Shown here one piece after another: positions 1-13,100 of a stretch of DNA of 64,000 bases (position 1 is the first letter of the stretch; each line of letters starts with the position of its first letter). This DNA is from Rotaria socialis (lineage: Eukaryota > Rotifera > Eurotatoria > Philodinida > Philodinidae), in NCBI GenBank assembly GCA_905331475.1, contig CAJNYU010000025.1, positions 186,001-250,000 of the forward strand, read 5' to 3'. The notes under the pieces are model-generated. The model saw nothing but the letters and a program-made list of their open reading frames with translations. It did no database searches and was not told the DNA's origin. A program made the position numbers and the translations under genes.

Positions 1-271
1 AATAATTCTGAGAGAAATATTTTTTTTGAAAAAACCCTGTATCCCCTCTCAGCGATGGTCTGGTAAATAATGACAATTTTTTCGATAACTGAGTCATTTC
101 TTAACGGATTGCTTTCGTTTTCGAACTCGACTGAGATATTGATGAGATCGTTCTGTCTACAAAATTTCATGACAACTGGATGAGTCTTTCAAAAGTTGTC
201 GTGTTAACGGACGGACGAACGGACACACCAACTGAATCTAGAGGGTACTCACTTTTTGAGTAAACAAAAAG
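1..271 (-). repeat. dispersed repeat copy A (truncated by window edge)
   Basis: This stretch is the reverse complement, with perhaps 20% differences by eye, of positions about 61088-61359. Shared blocks include a tract reading TGACAATTTTTT, a GAACTCGAC block followed by GAGATATTGATGAGATC, a run of GGACGGAC-type tetramers, and the short palindrome-like ACTTTTTGAG. It has no long open frame. It is probably part of a dispersed non-autonomous mobile element whose left part lies outside the window. Confidence 0.75.
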
Positions 272-1602
272 AGACAATCTCATGCATTTGAGGACCTGGA
301 CTTTCTACGCTTTCAACATCATTTAAATAAGAATTCATTCAAAAGGAAGCCTAACTCAATCTAGTCTATGAATCAAACTTCTTAACCATTTGCCGAAAAT
401 TGACTGCTGATAACGAGTCAGTCAAGTAGATAGCTTCTCTTTTCTTCGAAATACAAACAAAGCTGACATTTATTCTCTTTTCATTTGTTGAATCCTCTTA
501 TCTAAGAAAAGCAATATATTTATATATATATACATATATAATGAACTATACTCAGAGATTTAAATAATTAGTTGTTCCAATCTATTGATTCTATAGTCTC
601 AAATCGTACATACGATCGTATCTATAAAACCTTTCGAAGATTTAATCTGATATATCGCATTGACAAACAGTGTTACGCCGAGTTGAGTTTGTTTTTGAAG
701 TTCGCTTAATATAGTTGTAATTTAATTTCGAGACTAATTAAATAAATCTGAAATGACAAGTAAGTTAGACAATGTATGTGTATCTATGAAACAACGAATG
801 AATAAAAGCAAGTTTATTTGTACGGTGAACAGATAGATACGTAGATATAGATAAATAAATGGATTAGAAGATATTTAACGGAGTCAAAGTAAACAAAACA
901 AAAATAGGGTAGGATATCATTAGAGATGTTTATTGTTGGACAACAATTAATCAATAGAGACAATATGAAATGTCTATTTGACATAGAATGTGAAAAGAAA
1001 AATATGTTAGACAGAAAGAATGTATAGAAGCAGTTTTTCTACATGTCTTTTTGGATCTATTCTAATTAGTTATTAGAGTTTGTTCGAACATGACACATTA
1101 GTATTATTTGATTTTGCATGGCACATTTTTGTCGACTTACTATATGATTTCTCTTTGACTCTCTAGCTTTCAAATTGATATTGAGTTTGAATATTTTTGA
1201 TAATCATCATATTATTGCAGAAAAATCTATAATAGGCATATGCAAGCTGCTTTCTGCATCGAGATAAACGTGTAACTATCTAGAATCAAATTGTTATATT
1301 CAAGTAATATGTTAATATGCATGCACAGCAAAACGACATAATGAGTCTTCGATATATATCTCGTTGTTTTAGTTGAGAGAACTAACCATGATAAAATAGT
1401 CAAGGACATTAATGCTTTCTTTTTATTCAAAACCATAGGATCACTCGGTTGCAGTTTTTTTTTATTGAAAGCACGAACATTCTCATTAGCAAAAAGAAAG
1501 TTCTTCTTTTTTTACTATTAGTAAAAAATCCTATACGCTTGAATAAATACATTATATTCGATTAATGAAAGAAAAATATTTGGTCATCACTACAGAAAAG
1601 AC

Positions 1603-1640
<38 letters not shown>

Positions 1641-1766
1641 ATATATGAGAATAGGAAAAAATAGTGTCTTTTCTTAATGTTTTCTTCTATCGTTTAATGG
1701 TTTGTTTTTTTTAGTTATTAAATAACTATGGAATCTGATAATATGCGAAATAACCTAACATGAAGC
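272..1766. other. intergenic, upstream of the Kv channel gene
   Basis: I see no gene here. The sequence is AT-rich with many short A and T runs. A tetranucleotide ATCT microsatellite lies at 1606-1640, about 130 bp before the channel start codon, and it may lie in the 5' untranslated region or proximal promoter. Short open frames on both strands have no recognisable similarity or composition bias. Confidence 0.6.
1606..1640. repeat. (ATCT)n microsatellite
   Basis: About nine perfect tandem copies of a 4-bp unit run into a short TATATA tract. It is seen directly in the sequence. Confidence 0.9.
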
Positions 1767-4027
1767 ATGGATTTCAATCGAATAGGCAACGGCGCTGTTT
1801 ATAAGCCAACAATTCTCACTGATGTTGTACCAACATCATCTGCAACCATTGGATATTTAATAAATAATCCTATTGACGACTATCCAACATCGTCTGCTCA
1901 AGATAGTGGTTGCTATTCGTCTACGGCTGATGAATTACATTTAATGTCGTCACTTGTACTCAATTCAAATAATGGTGTTAAGCACCATCGTCATCATCCT
2001 AATTCAAAACAATGTAAATCAGCAACAGATCAAACTGCTACTGATAAAGATCAAAATAAAAATAAGCAACAATCGGAAAATGAACCATTCGATAAAATCG
2101 TGATAAATGTAAGCGGTTTACGTTTTGAATCGCGTGCATCAACATTACAACGTTATCCACATACATTACTTGGCGATAGGCAACGACGTTCGCATTATTT
2201 TGATCCTATGAACAATGAATATTTTTTTGAACGACATCGCTCATCATTTGAAGCTGTTCTTTATTTTTATCAAAGTGGTGGACGATTGGCACGGCCAGAA
2301 AATATTTCTGCAGAAATTTTTTTAGAAGAAATTAAATTTTTTGATCTTGGTATGTTTTTTTCTGTTGAAATCAAGACATTCAACTAAAGAAAAAAACATT
2401 TTGTCAATGCATTTTAGGTGAAGAAGTACTTAAACGTTATCGTAAACAGGAAGGTTATGTAGAAGAAATTCCTGTTGAACGACCAATAAATGAACTTCAA
2501 CGTGCTGTTTGGGAAGTATTTGAATGCCCGGAATCATCAAATATAGCCAGAGTGGTTGCTATTATATCAATTGTTATGATTATTGTATCAATAGCCTCAT
2601 TTATTATAGAAACACTCCCGTCCATCCGTAATGATCCATCAATGTCACTAGAGAATAATGTAAATAATACACACCACTTTAGTTCATTACCACCAGGCAA
2701 TGAAGGAAGACTTTTCTGGATATTTTTCATTATTGAAACAATATGTGTGACATGGTTTTCTTTTGAATTCGTATGTCGACTTGTGGTAGCACCGTCCAAA
2801 TTCGCCTTCATTAAAAATGGTCCCAATATTATTGACGTTGTTTCAATAATACCATATTTTATACAATTAATTGGTCTAATTTATCAGAAAAAAGACAATA
2901 CTATGCCAGGATTTTCATCGACTCTAACTGTATTAAGGATTGTTAGACTTGTAAGAGTATTTCGAATATTTAAATTATCAAGACATTTTAAGGTAGGCTT
3001 TAATTCATTATTAATTGAAACAGAAAATGATAAGAAATAAAAGGTTAAAAATAAACATCAATTTTTTGAGAATAGAAAACGGGACATGATGAGTACAAAA
3101 TCGAATTTAATTTATTTCACTACAAAAAAAAACAAGCAATTAATTAATAATGCAGCTCCTATGTTTAGTTGATCTTTGTAATACGATCTTTTCCATGATC
3201 AATTAGACTATTTTTTTTCATGTATTTCTTTTTCTTTCTAGGGTCTACAAGTGCTTGCATTGACATTTTTAGCGTCGTGGAAAGAATTGCTTCTCTTAAT
3301 GTTTTTTCTCTTTATTATTGTTATTGTTTTTTCTTCATTTATGTATTTTGTTGAAGCCGATTATTCAAGTACACCTCAAACAAGAACACCAAATCATATT
3401 TCATCAACATCAATATCGTGTCCTCCATCTATAAATTGTCATTCAACACATGATCAAAATTTTGCCGCAACACAAGCGAATAGTCAGTTTGCCTCTATTC
3501 CTGACTCATTTTGGTTTGCTATAATAACAATGACTACTGTTGGCTATGGTGATTATGTTCCACGTACAACGTTAGGCAAAGTTATTGGTGCAGCTTGTGC
3601 TATAACAGGTGTATTAACAATAGCATTACCTGTACCTATAATTGTATCCAATTTTACATATTTTTATCAACGTCAAATGGAAGATAATGAACGACAATAT
3701 CAAGCAAGACAAAAGGCACAGGCAGCAAGTCAATTAGCTTTAGAAAAACGTCAGTTGTATTCATTAAATGATAAAGATCATGGACCCGAATATAACGAAT
3801 GGGAAACAACATTGAATGAACCTGATTATTCAGATTATCGAGAAATCACACATGCTGTTACAAAAAAATTAGTTCATAATGTTTATTTTAAAGCATTTCG
3901 TGGAGCAAAAAGAATTACACCAACGATGCATTATCAAAGTTTACCACCATCGACAACACCCTATCAAATAACACATAGAATTTATCAAATGGCTGACGAC
4001 AAAAATGACATGGATCTTATGAATTGA
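1767..4027 (+). CDS. KCNA: Shaker/Kv1-type voltage-gated potassium channel
   Basis: Predicted exons are 1767-2349, 2418-2992 and 3242-4027, giving 647 aa. The gene encodes the pore-forming subunit of a tetrameric delayed-rectifier or A-type K+ channel of the plasma membrane. An N-terminal region rich in Ser, Asn and His (1-105) precedes the T1 tetramerisation domain (about 108-205, with [10 protein letters not shown] and NEYFFERHR). S1 follows at about 239-260. S4 (about 364-383) has a full set of gating charges, [18 protein letters not shown]5, the pore helix, the filter TVGYGD (485-490) and S6 with the PVP gating hinge (516-518) complete the core. The first exon junction falls in FFDLG/EEVL and the second in RHFK/GLQVL, both inside Kv1-conserved blocks, which supports the splicing. 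The loop between S5 and the pore helix is about 37 residues longer than in Shaker and holds two cysteines (446, 452). The C-terminus lacks the usual PDZ-binding end. The Kv1 assignment is firm; the exact orthologue is not. Confidence 0.96.
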
Positions 4028-7000
4028 GTTTTCTCAATTTTAAAACAACGAATATTTTCTTCGATTGTCCATATATATTATATTCATAAAGAAACAACAA
4101 CATTCACGATATTTTTATGTGTGATGTTTTGTTCGTGATTTTTGTTTTTATAATAATACATGAGTTGACTGTTTATTCTCAATGAAATATCCCGATGATT
4201 GATTGATTGATTGACTAAGTGATTGAATGTACTTGTTTTAATGTGCAGAGATATAGTAAATGTAATTGTATTATCAAGACTTAGTTTATAATTTCTTGCC
4301 AATAAAATTGATCACATACTTCGTTGATCAATTTTCAGAAACTAAAATATGAAATTAACGATTATATCAGTTTTGCCAGTCGGTAATGTGATCAGACAAA
4401 CAAAACTGCTGCAACCCGTTTGATTTATGTAGTTATTGTATTTCTATAAGAGACTGAAAGCAATTTTTAAATGGAACACAGATACCCTATTTTATATGTT
4501 ATATTAAAAATAGAACAGAAAAGTGATTTATTCATGCACCGAATGAGGTTCCTTCATAATGACTAGTTACCGTAAAAATAAAATATCCAGAATTTATCAA
4601 CGATTTAGGACTTATTAATCATAAAAAAGTTAGAAAATCTGCCCTTGTTATAAAATAGTAGCTTTTATCGATATAGAATACAGTCAGAAATCAAGTGAAT
4701 TTGTATAATTCTAGTAAATGTATCGTCAAACTTCTAGATTAAAGCAATTCTGTTCAATATAAATGCAGAATGGATAAAATTCACAAGACATGGCCTCAAG
4801 CTACTGAAGCATATTCGTTCATGAATCTTTTGAAACTCGATGAATTACCATGTTTTATTATGAAATTTACTATTAAACGTTAAAATAGTGTGAATTATTA
4901 TTTCTAATTGTTCTACTGATCTATGAGCATGAGTTTACTAAGATAATGCCACTGATTTCATAGTGAATACTAGATCAGCAATTATTAGAAAGACATACTC
5001 ATCTTTTATTGAATCAGATACGCAATTGCTTTTTACTTTATATAGAAGATAGATTTGAAAATTCCTGTCACATATGCATAAAATTGACAAATCTAATAAA
5101 GATTGAAGTTCTAGTTAATTGTACATTGCTATTGACAAGTAGAATATGAAATCTGATAATGATCACATTTTCAAACTATGAATGAAGTCATAAATATCAG
5201 TAAATAAGAAGAAACGAGATTATTTTTGAAGAAAGTTGAAATCAAATCAGTTGATTTTAAATCATATTTCGTCGTACTAAAAGCTAGTCTATTTTGCTAC
5301 TTTTGTTTTACAATTTTCATGATTTTAACGAAGCGGTAGAATTAACTTTCAAAGTATTTTACTGAAAAAGTTCTATTCGTCAATGCAGTACCCTCACTGT
5401 CAATGTATTGATAATTATGATTAAACAAGCTTACCCAAATATTAGGAGTTGAATTGTATCTAAACTAAACATTTTCCGCATAGAAATGACACGCTTTTTT
5501 CAGTAGGTTTTACCTATTGTTAGAAATTCTCAACATTGAAAATGATTCTTTTCTACTGTAAAACTTTTCGCAAGCTCAAACATCAGGGTTCTGTAAATAT
5601 ATATTTTGTGATTAATTTTAACTTTTTCTAAATAAAGTATTATCCATTTATTATTTGTAATTTACTTGACTAGCTTGAAACAATAATCTTAAAGACGTAC
5701 CTGTCGACTTATAATCAATGATAGTAAAACAAAACTAAGGCGTTGATCGATATTATTTATTATGGTTCATTACATGAAGAGTATGTGTAGACTTCGACAT
5801 TTGTTCTTAACATCAACAGATTCATGAAGTGTTGAAAGTTGTGATATCGTTGGATACTATTAGATATTGTAAGAGCTGCAAATTTTGTATTGGAATCTAC
5901 TTTTTTTCATGCCACTTGATTATCGTGATTAAATCAATCGATTTCCTTCGAATTAGAAAATAAAAATTTCCATTAGTTTCAAGTTTGACCTTGAACCGTT
6001 ATTTCCGAGGGTATGGGTTATAGAAAAGCATGAAAGTACTTGTCAACATATTCTGCATTTCTAAATGATAGGCCATTGATCTTACTTATTTCAGACACAG
6101 TTGGAGATTCAGTTAGCAAGAAACAAATATCATCGTTATACCATCTCGTTCTTTTTAACATAAGTTTTATATATGTTGAATTTCGATGATATTTCTGAGG
6201 CATGATGCGTGAAAAAAGAATTGGACGCAATCGTGCAGATAAAATATTCAACAACGATTGATTAACATTGATCATCTGAATAGATTAGCTGTAAAAGAAA
6301 ATCTTTCAGAAACCAATTTACCAACATTAAGTGTCAAAAAGTGAATGAAATTTATTTTCTAGTTCATTTAATAACATTAATATATATGTTTCAATTAAGA
6401 GATTTCCGCCATATTTAAAAAAAATATTCAATGATGAAAACTTAATATGTGATGATCAGTGACATAAACTAGTACGGTACAGTGTCAATATTCGAAGTGT
6501 TTGTGATAAAAGCTTTGAAAGCATAACGAGATCAGAAATTGAGTATTAATAATAAAATACTGCCATTAGCATATTAATATACATATATAGTTTTCAAAAT
6601 ATTTATTCATTTTTTTATAACGAAAAAAACGACATGTTTTATTAATACTCAAACAGATTTCTCACTCAAGACTGCCAATATAAATGAAATTTGTTTGACT
6701 TCAAAGAAAGTAAAACACTTGATATACGGCAAGATAAGTAAAATTTTTCTTGTTGTATACAGGCTTCTATTAATCCTAGATGTCGCTAGAGAACCTGATT
6801 CTTCTTTAGTTTTTCAAATAGTTTTGTAATTTTTTAAAATCGTTACTTTAAACTACTTTTATTGTTTTTTTTTTGAATTTTCTATAAGCTAATTTAATTT
6901 TTTTAAATTTTGATATAGAGACCCTTGTATCACTTAGTTACATTTGTTCTATTGACACTATTAATGGAAACAACTATGGAATTATTTGGTAAATTGATTT

Positions 7001-7172
7001 AAAAGAAATTGAAAACGAATCATTCGTGTCTTTTTCAATACTTCATAATGATGAACTAATTCAATTTCGTAGTTGCTACGTTTGCTTTTCTTTCTATGAA
7101 CTCTTTTTGACAATGCTGGGATAAATTCTCTATTCTCCTACATCTATTGAATTGAATATTTTCTAAAAAAAA
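4028..7172. other. intergenic between Kv channel and kinesin
   Basis: About 3.1 kb of AT-rich sequence with no supported gene. An AATAAA-type sequence near 4302, about 275 bp after the channel stop, could be its polyadenylation signal. A minus-strand open frame of 85 codons at 6018-6275 has no recognisable domain and no support from flanking exons, so I do not call it. Confidence 0.55.
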
Positions 7173-10100
7173 ATGACAAAATGTCTTTTCAAGGCTTTAA
7201 AAGCCGTTGACCTCGATCAACATGTTGGATCATTTCGTTCACTTGGCTATGATTCAGCTGGTGCATTAGCAAATTTTCGTGCTGAACACTTTGAAAAATT
7301 GAATTGTAACGAACAAGAATTACTTCGACTTATTGCTTTACTCGATGTTCTAAAAGACGCAACACGTGAAGGAAAAATTTGCCCACATTATTTTAATTCA
7401 AATAAATTAATTAAGAAACAACAAGCACCAATAAAATCAATACCAATTCAAGCTAGTTGGGGTGATGAAACTGTTCAACAAAGAAATTTTCAATCAACAA
7501 TAAAAAAACAGTCAAATGTTAATCCAAAGCAAAAGAGATCAATAAGTTCAGTTGGAGTTAGTGGACGTTCGTTGTCCACATCAATGGCACCAACAAAACC
7601 TATTAAAAAATATTCCGATGAAGTTATTTTACAAAGACCATCAACAGTTCTTAGCCGACAAAATCATAGTTTATTAACAAAAAGTAATAATCAACGGTAC
7701 TCAGGATCAAAATCATTTTTAAATCGACCAGCAATTCAACATGTAAAGGTAAGACATTTTCAATAATATGAATTTCATTTGAATTCATACATAGGCCAAT
7801 CATATTCATAACAAACTAAATTCATATTGCATATAAATAGTTTTATGTTATTCATTGATTTCCACTGTAGATTGTGATAAGATAGAAAGTAGTTCTCGTT
7901 GAGTTACTATCTCCTCTAATGGCGAAAATAATTCTCGTTTTTTTTTGTCCATTCAATCGCTAATAATCCAAATTATATTTAATGCAATACTCAATCATCA
8001 ATCAAGTAGGAATATTTTCGAAATTTAAATCATTTATCGAACTGCCATTATTTTTCTATAAACGAACTCAAATGAGACTTGTCTAAGCCTAAAATGTTTT
8101 ATTTCATTGAATTGTCTTTGTCAAGCTATTATCATTTAATTTAATTTAATACTTCTGGCTAAGTATTGATAAATAAATCAAATGACAGTATTTGTACTAC
8201 GAATTAATAACGTCATTTTTCAGAGCAGGTCTGATACTAACTAATCTTATGCAATATTCAATATTTCGAAAAAAATAATATATGATCATGATCTCTGATG
8301 TTTTGCAAGTGCTTTTTAAACAACATAGTATATGCGTAGTGCGAAATATTGTTATTTGACTTTCTTGTTTAATATATTACCAAATATTTCAAATTCAGTA
8401 AAACTATAATAATGAGACAAACATAAGCTATGAGATAACCCATTTTAATTTTTTTTTCTGTGGACTTTCTCTTATACATCAACAATGATGGCATGACATA
8501 AGTACAAAGAAAATCATCCAATTATAATTCTAGACAGAAGAATATGAAGAGTATTGATTACTCGAAGTATTTCATAATGAACGAATAAATAATCAGTCAT
8601 AATTTATTTGATGCATTTTTTGAACATTTGCATTTAATCTATTTATACTTATATAAGTCATCAGTTTTTAGCGAAATTGTTTTAAAAAAGTGGCATGACA
8701 TCTTAATTGAATCGGAAATCCAATTTTGATATTTTTTAATAACTTTTACAAAATATTATATGAAACTCATTAATTCGCTAGGTTAAATCATATAATTATG
8801 GTATTCCAAGCAATAGACGGGCACGAAATAGTCCATATCGTGCTACTCATCAATTTACATCGAATAGTCATCATGGCTCAATATTTGCTTCATCTTCACA
8901 TCATGCAAGTGACACTATTTCCTATGCAAAACCTGCTGAAATCTATGTTTACGCTCGAAAACGACCATTATTATCTACTGAATCTAATTTTCAAGATGCA
9001 ATTACTGTACCAGATAATAAACGAATTATTATAGCGGAAAATAAAGCAAATCTTGATTGTACACCATTACTTAAGAAGGTATTTTTAATAGTTTTCAAAA
9101 TGCAAAAATTCATTTCTTTTTATATGTTTGATAGACGGAATTTGAATTTGATCAAGTATTTGGATCCGATGCATCAAATAAACATATATTTGAAGCGACT
9201 GTATTACCATTGATATCAACAACTCATCGTCATAATTTAACATATATTTGCTTTGGACAAACAGGCTCTGGTTTGTAATTGTGTCAGATTTTGTTTTATT
9301 GGTCAATGTCCATAGAACAATTGTTTTAGGTAAAAGTCATACGATATTTGGTAGTAGAAATACTGATGGTTTATTAATTCATTGTACACAATTACTTTTA
9401 CAAGAGACAAATCTTGACAATCAACTTGTCTGTTCATTTTATGAAATATACAATAATCAAGTCTACGATTTAGTTAACGCTGGCAAAAGGTTTGGCTTTG
9501 TTGTTTCTTTTTAATGAAATCTGAACAATTTTTTCAATGTTAATCATTTAGACTATTTGTACGTGAAGATGGTGATCATCATGTTAATGTTATCGGTGTA
9601 ACTGAAGTTGCATTAAAAAATTTAGATGATCTACGTTGTGTTATTGATGATAGTCTGACTAGAAGACACCATGGAAAAAGCGCATTTAATTCCAATTCAT
9701 CACGGTCTCATGCAGTTTTTCAAATAATATTAAAAAATAATTATGACTCATCGGAAAATTTTCGGTAAATGTTTAATTGAAAGATTTATTTAGAGAAAAA
9801 AACCAACTAAGAAGGAAAATATTGATGACCTTCTCATTTTTTTGTCTCCAGGGAGGTTAATATTTATTCTGTTGGATGATGTCTGAAGGAATCCCACGAT
9901 GTCTGCCAAAGAAATATGAGAATCAAGGTCGAACTGCTCTCTCTATAATTTAAGATATTTTTTTAAAACTTATTACAAAGTGTGAAGGTTGATGAAAGCC
10001 ATTATACTCTAAAATATTTTGATTGTCCCTTGTGGAAAGACTATATTAAATTTTGTCTAAGTGATTTGATTTAGTTAAACAAATATGAAATGCATCGTAT

Positions 10101-13100
10101 CATATGCTCTTTATTTGCATAATGAAAAATTCAGTCGGGTTACTAATGAAATTTCTTTTGTTCAATATGTTTTGCTTGAATGAATGATATATGATATTTC
10201 ATGCAATAAATACAAGTTTAAATAGCAATATTAAAAGTGATGTTTTTTCGAAGAAAAATCATAGTTTTATAGACCTTGAAATTGAAAATCTCTAGATCTA
10301 TGTAAGAAAGATTGTTTCATAAAACTGAAAAAGTCATTCATTTATGTAAAAAAGTTTATTAGCAAACATCGAATAACTTCATACAAGATGAAAGTTTTAC
10401 AGAAGAAGAGATACTTACGTATATAAAAGATAAGAAAGTCCAAAAATTCATTGAACAGATATAATTCTCTTTGAAACAGATATCCTTTTAATTGAATTTT
10501 TTTCTTAAAATCTTTAATGTTGACAATGTTTCCTTATGGTATCATATAAATTCAGTAAATAGAAAATGCTATCGTGAGAACAGACTACGACTAACATTTT
10601 CAAAAGTTAGACATTAAAGAATACATTTCTATCGGTTCATTTTTAATTTTTCTTAGAATTATATTCATCGATTTGGCAGGCAGTGAACGTGCAACAGATG
10701 CTCAAAATAATCTAAGGCAAACTCGTCGTGAAGGTGCACAAATAAATTGGTCCTTATTAGCATTGAAAGAATGTATTCGTTCGATGGATATGACACATTC
10801 TCATGCACCATTTCGACAAAGTAAATTAACACATATACTACGTGATTCATTAACTGGTTCAAAAACACGAACATGTCTTATGGCTAATGTATCTCCACCT
10901 GATGATTGCTGTCAATGTTCATTAAATACTCTTCAATATGCTTCACGTATTCTTGATATTAGTAGTCGTCATCGACATCGATCCATGCCAAATGCAAGCA
11001 TGCACATGAGTTATTCTGATGATACTTCGAAACAACATGAAGTTATTCATGAAAAACCGCAACGAACATTTAAACCAGCAACAGCATCAACACCAGTTCA
11101 TCGACTTGTTTCATCAGTGGATCAAAATATTTATAAGTCAACAATTCATACAGGTTTGAAAATGTGTATTTATTCTTAAATAAAAGAGAAAATAGTTGCT
11201 TTTAAATAGTAACGATAAATTGAAAACTGTTTCGATTAATTAAATGAACTATTTATCTTATAAGATTTGCTTTTTTCTAATATCTGTACAGTCATAGAAA
11301 AATATTTAAATGATATTCTCTATCAAAATTTTATAACTTCATTTGGCAGCATACTCTAAGTTACCAGCATAAAAATCAGACTTTCTTCTATGCTTTGTTT
11401 CTCTACAAACAAAACTAATACTATTCTACATGGCATTTTATGTCACTTAGTCTTTGCATATGAACCAATATCGGTAAATTAAAATGATGGTAAAGTCTTT
11501 TTTTTTCGCTCTTCTATTAAATATATATGATTTCATAACGAATTTTTTCTTTTGTTTATATTAGATATTGAGAGTCGCACAACAAAATCAATTGGTATTG
11601 ATTGGCAAGTTGTCGATGATGATATCACATTAAGTGGAAGTGATGATAATATTCCTGTAAAATTGTTAACATCATCAACACGTGAATTTATTATAAATTC
11701 CAATACGAATAATCATACACAAAACAATAAACATAATTTTAATCGATTGCAACATAAAAAATTCAACGATATTGATGAAAGTCCATCAAGTTATTTTCCA
11801 CAGCCACAATCTAATATTAAAACATCTTCGTCAATTAAAACACATGATATAATTCAATCCTATGATAGTGCACGTCTTATGTATGATGATGGTAATGAAA
11901 GACAATGGAAAACTGTTCCAGCGCCAACAATGAGTCGCCTGTCGAATTCAGCTGCTCAATCTTCAAATACAATGAGAATTGTTCCTGTTGCTCCCATTGA
12001 ATTGTCTGATGATAATCATCCATACAATAATTCAATAGGTACCGAAAGTCTTGGAACTAAAATAACAACAGCAGTGACTCATAGTCCCCGATATCAAAAA
12101 TCGACTAGAAACAATGGATTAGTTGAAAGTTTAGATCTAAATAAAAAATATGATTCAAACGCAATTATTACGAATATTGAAAGGACACTTCATTCTGATC
12201 GATCAACAACACAAAAAGATCAAATAGAATTTCTTAGTAATCGTGATGAATTATTATCTATTGTATCAAGTCGATTAACAACTGGTAACCGACGAACAAC
12301 ACCAGTAACAACTCCACAAACAAAGAGACGAAATTCTCAGAAGGAATCACTAAATTCACCATATTCAAATAAATCTAAAAGTTCATTTTCATTAACAACT
12401 AAAACTCGTCAGAAACCTCGCCCAATAAAATCTGCATCGTCAACAAGTAGTTTAGTAAAGGCGAATCAAGAAAAAAAATCTTCTATTGAAAATCAAAAAT
12501 CAAAAGTGACATCATCGACTAATTGTCCGAAATTTCATCCAACTACTCGATCATCCACAAATCGTCATCATCAACAGCAACAACAACAACAACAACGAAC
12601 AGTACCATTACGTATTCATCATAGTTCAGATTCTGAAGAACACGAAAAAATACGTGATAGTATTCATCGTCGAAAAGCATATTCATCAAAAAATACATCA
12701 CATTCAACACGTACTGAACCTTGTCAAACAGTAAATAATACTCAAATTATGAAAAAAGAACAAGAACAAACAGATAAATATATTTTTCATGAACAAAATA
12801 ATTTCAATCAGATAACTTCATCGTCACCATTATTATCAGTACCAAATTCATCACCGTTCCCAATACCATATTTGTCGCCAACATACTTACCAAGTAGTTC
12901 ATCTCAAGCACCGCTAGATCAAGCTAAATTTGTTTTTCATCGATCATTAGAACAACCAATTTCACCGGTAACATCAACCAATATTAATACACCATGGCAA
13001 ACATCAGCATCATATGGTAGGTCATTCCATTTGAATTTGAAGCAATATTTTTCTTCGCGAAATGTCAAGTTTTTATGTCGTTGATTCTAAAATAGTTTAT

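Noticed and set aside
6018-6275. 85-codon minus-strand open frame between the channel and the kinesin
   Set aside because: No recognisable domain, no matching splice sites or neighbouring exons; length is within chance for this composition.
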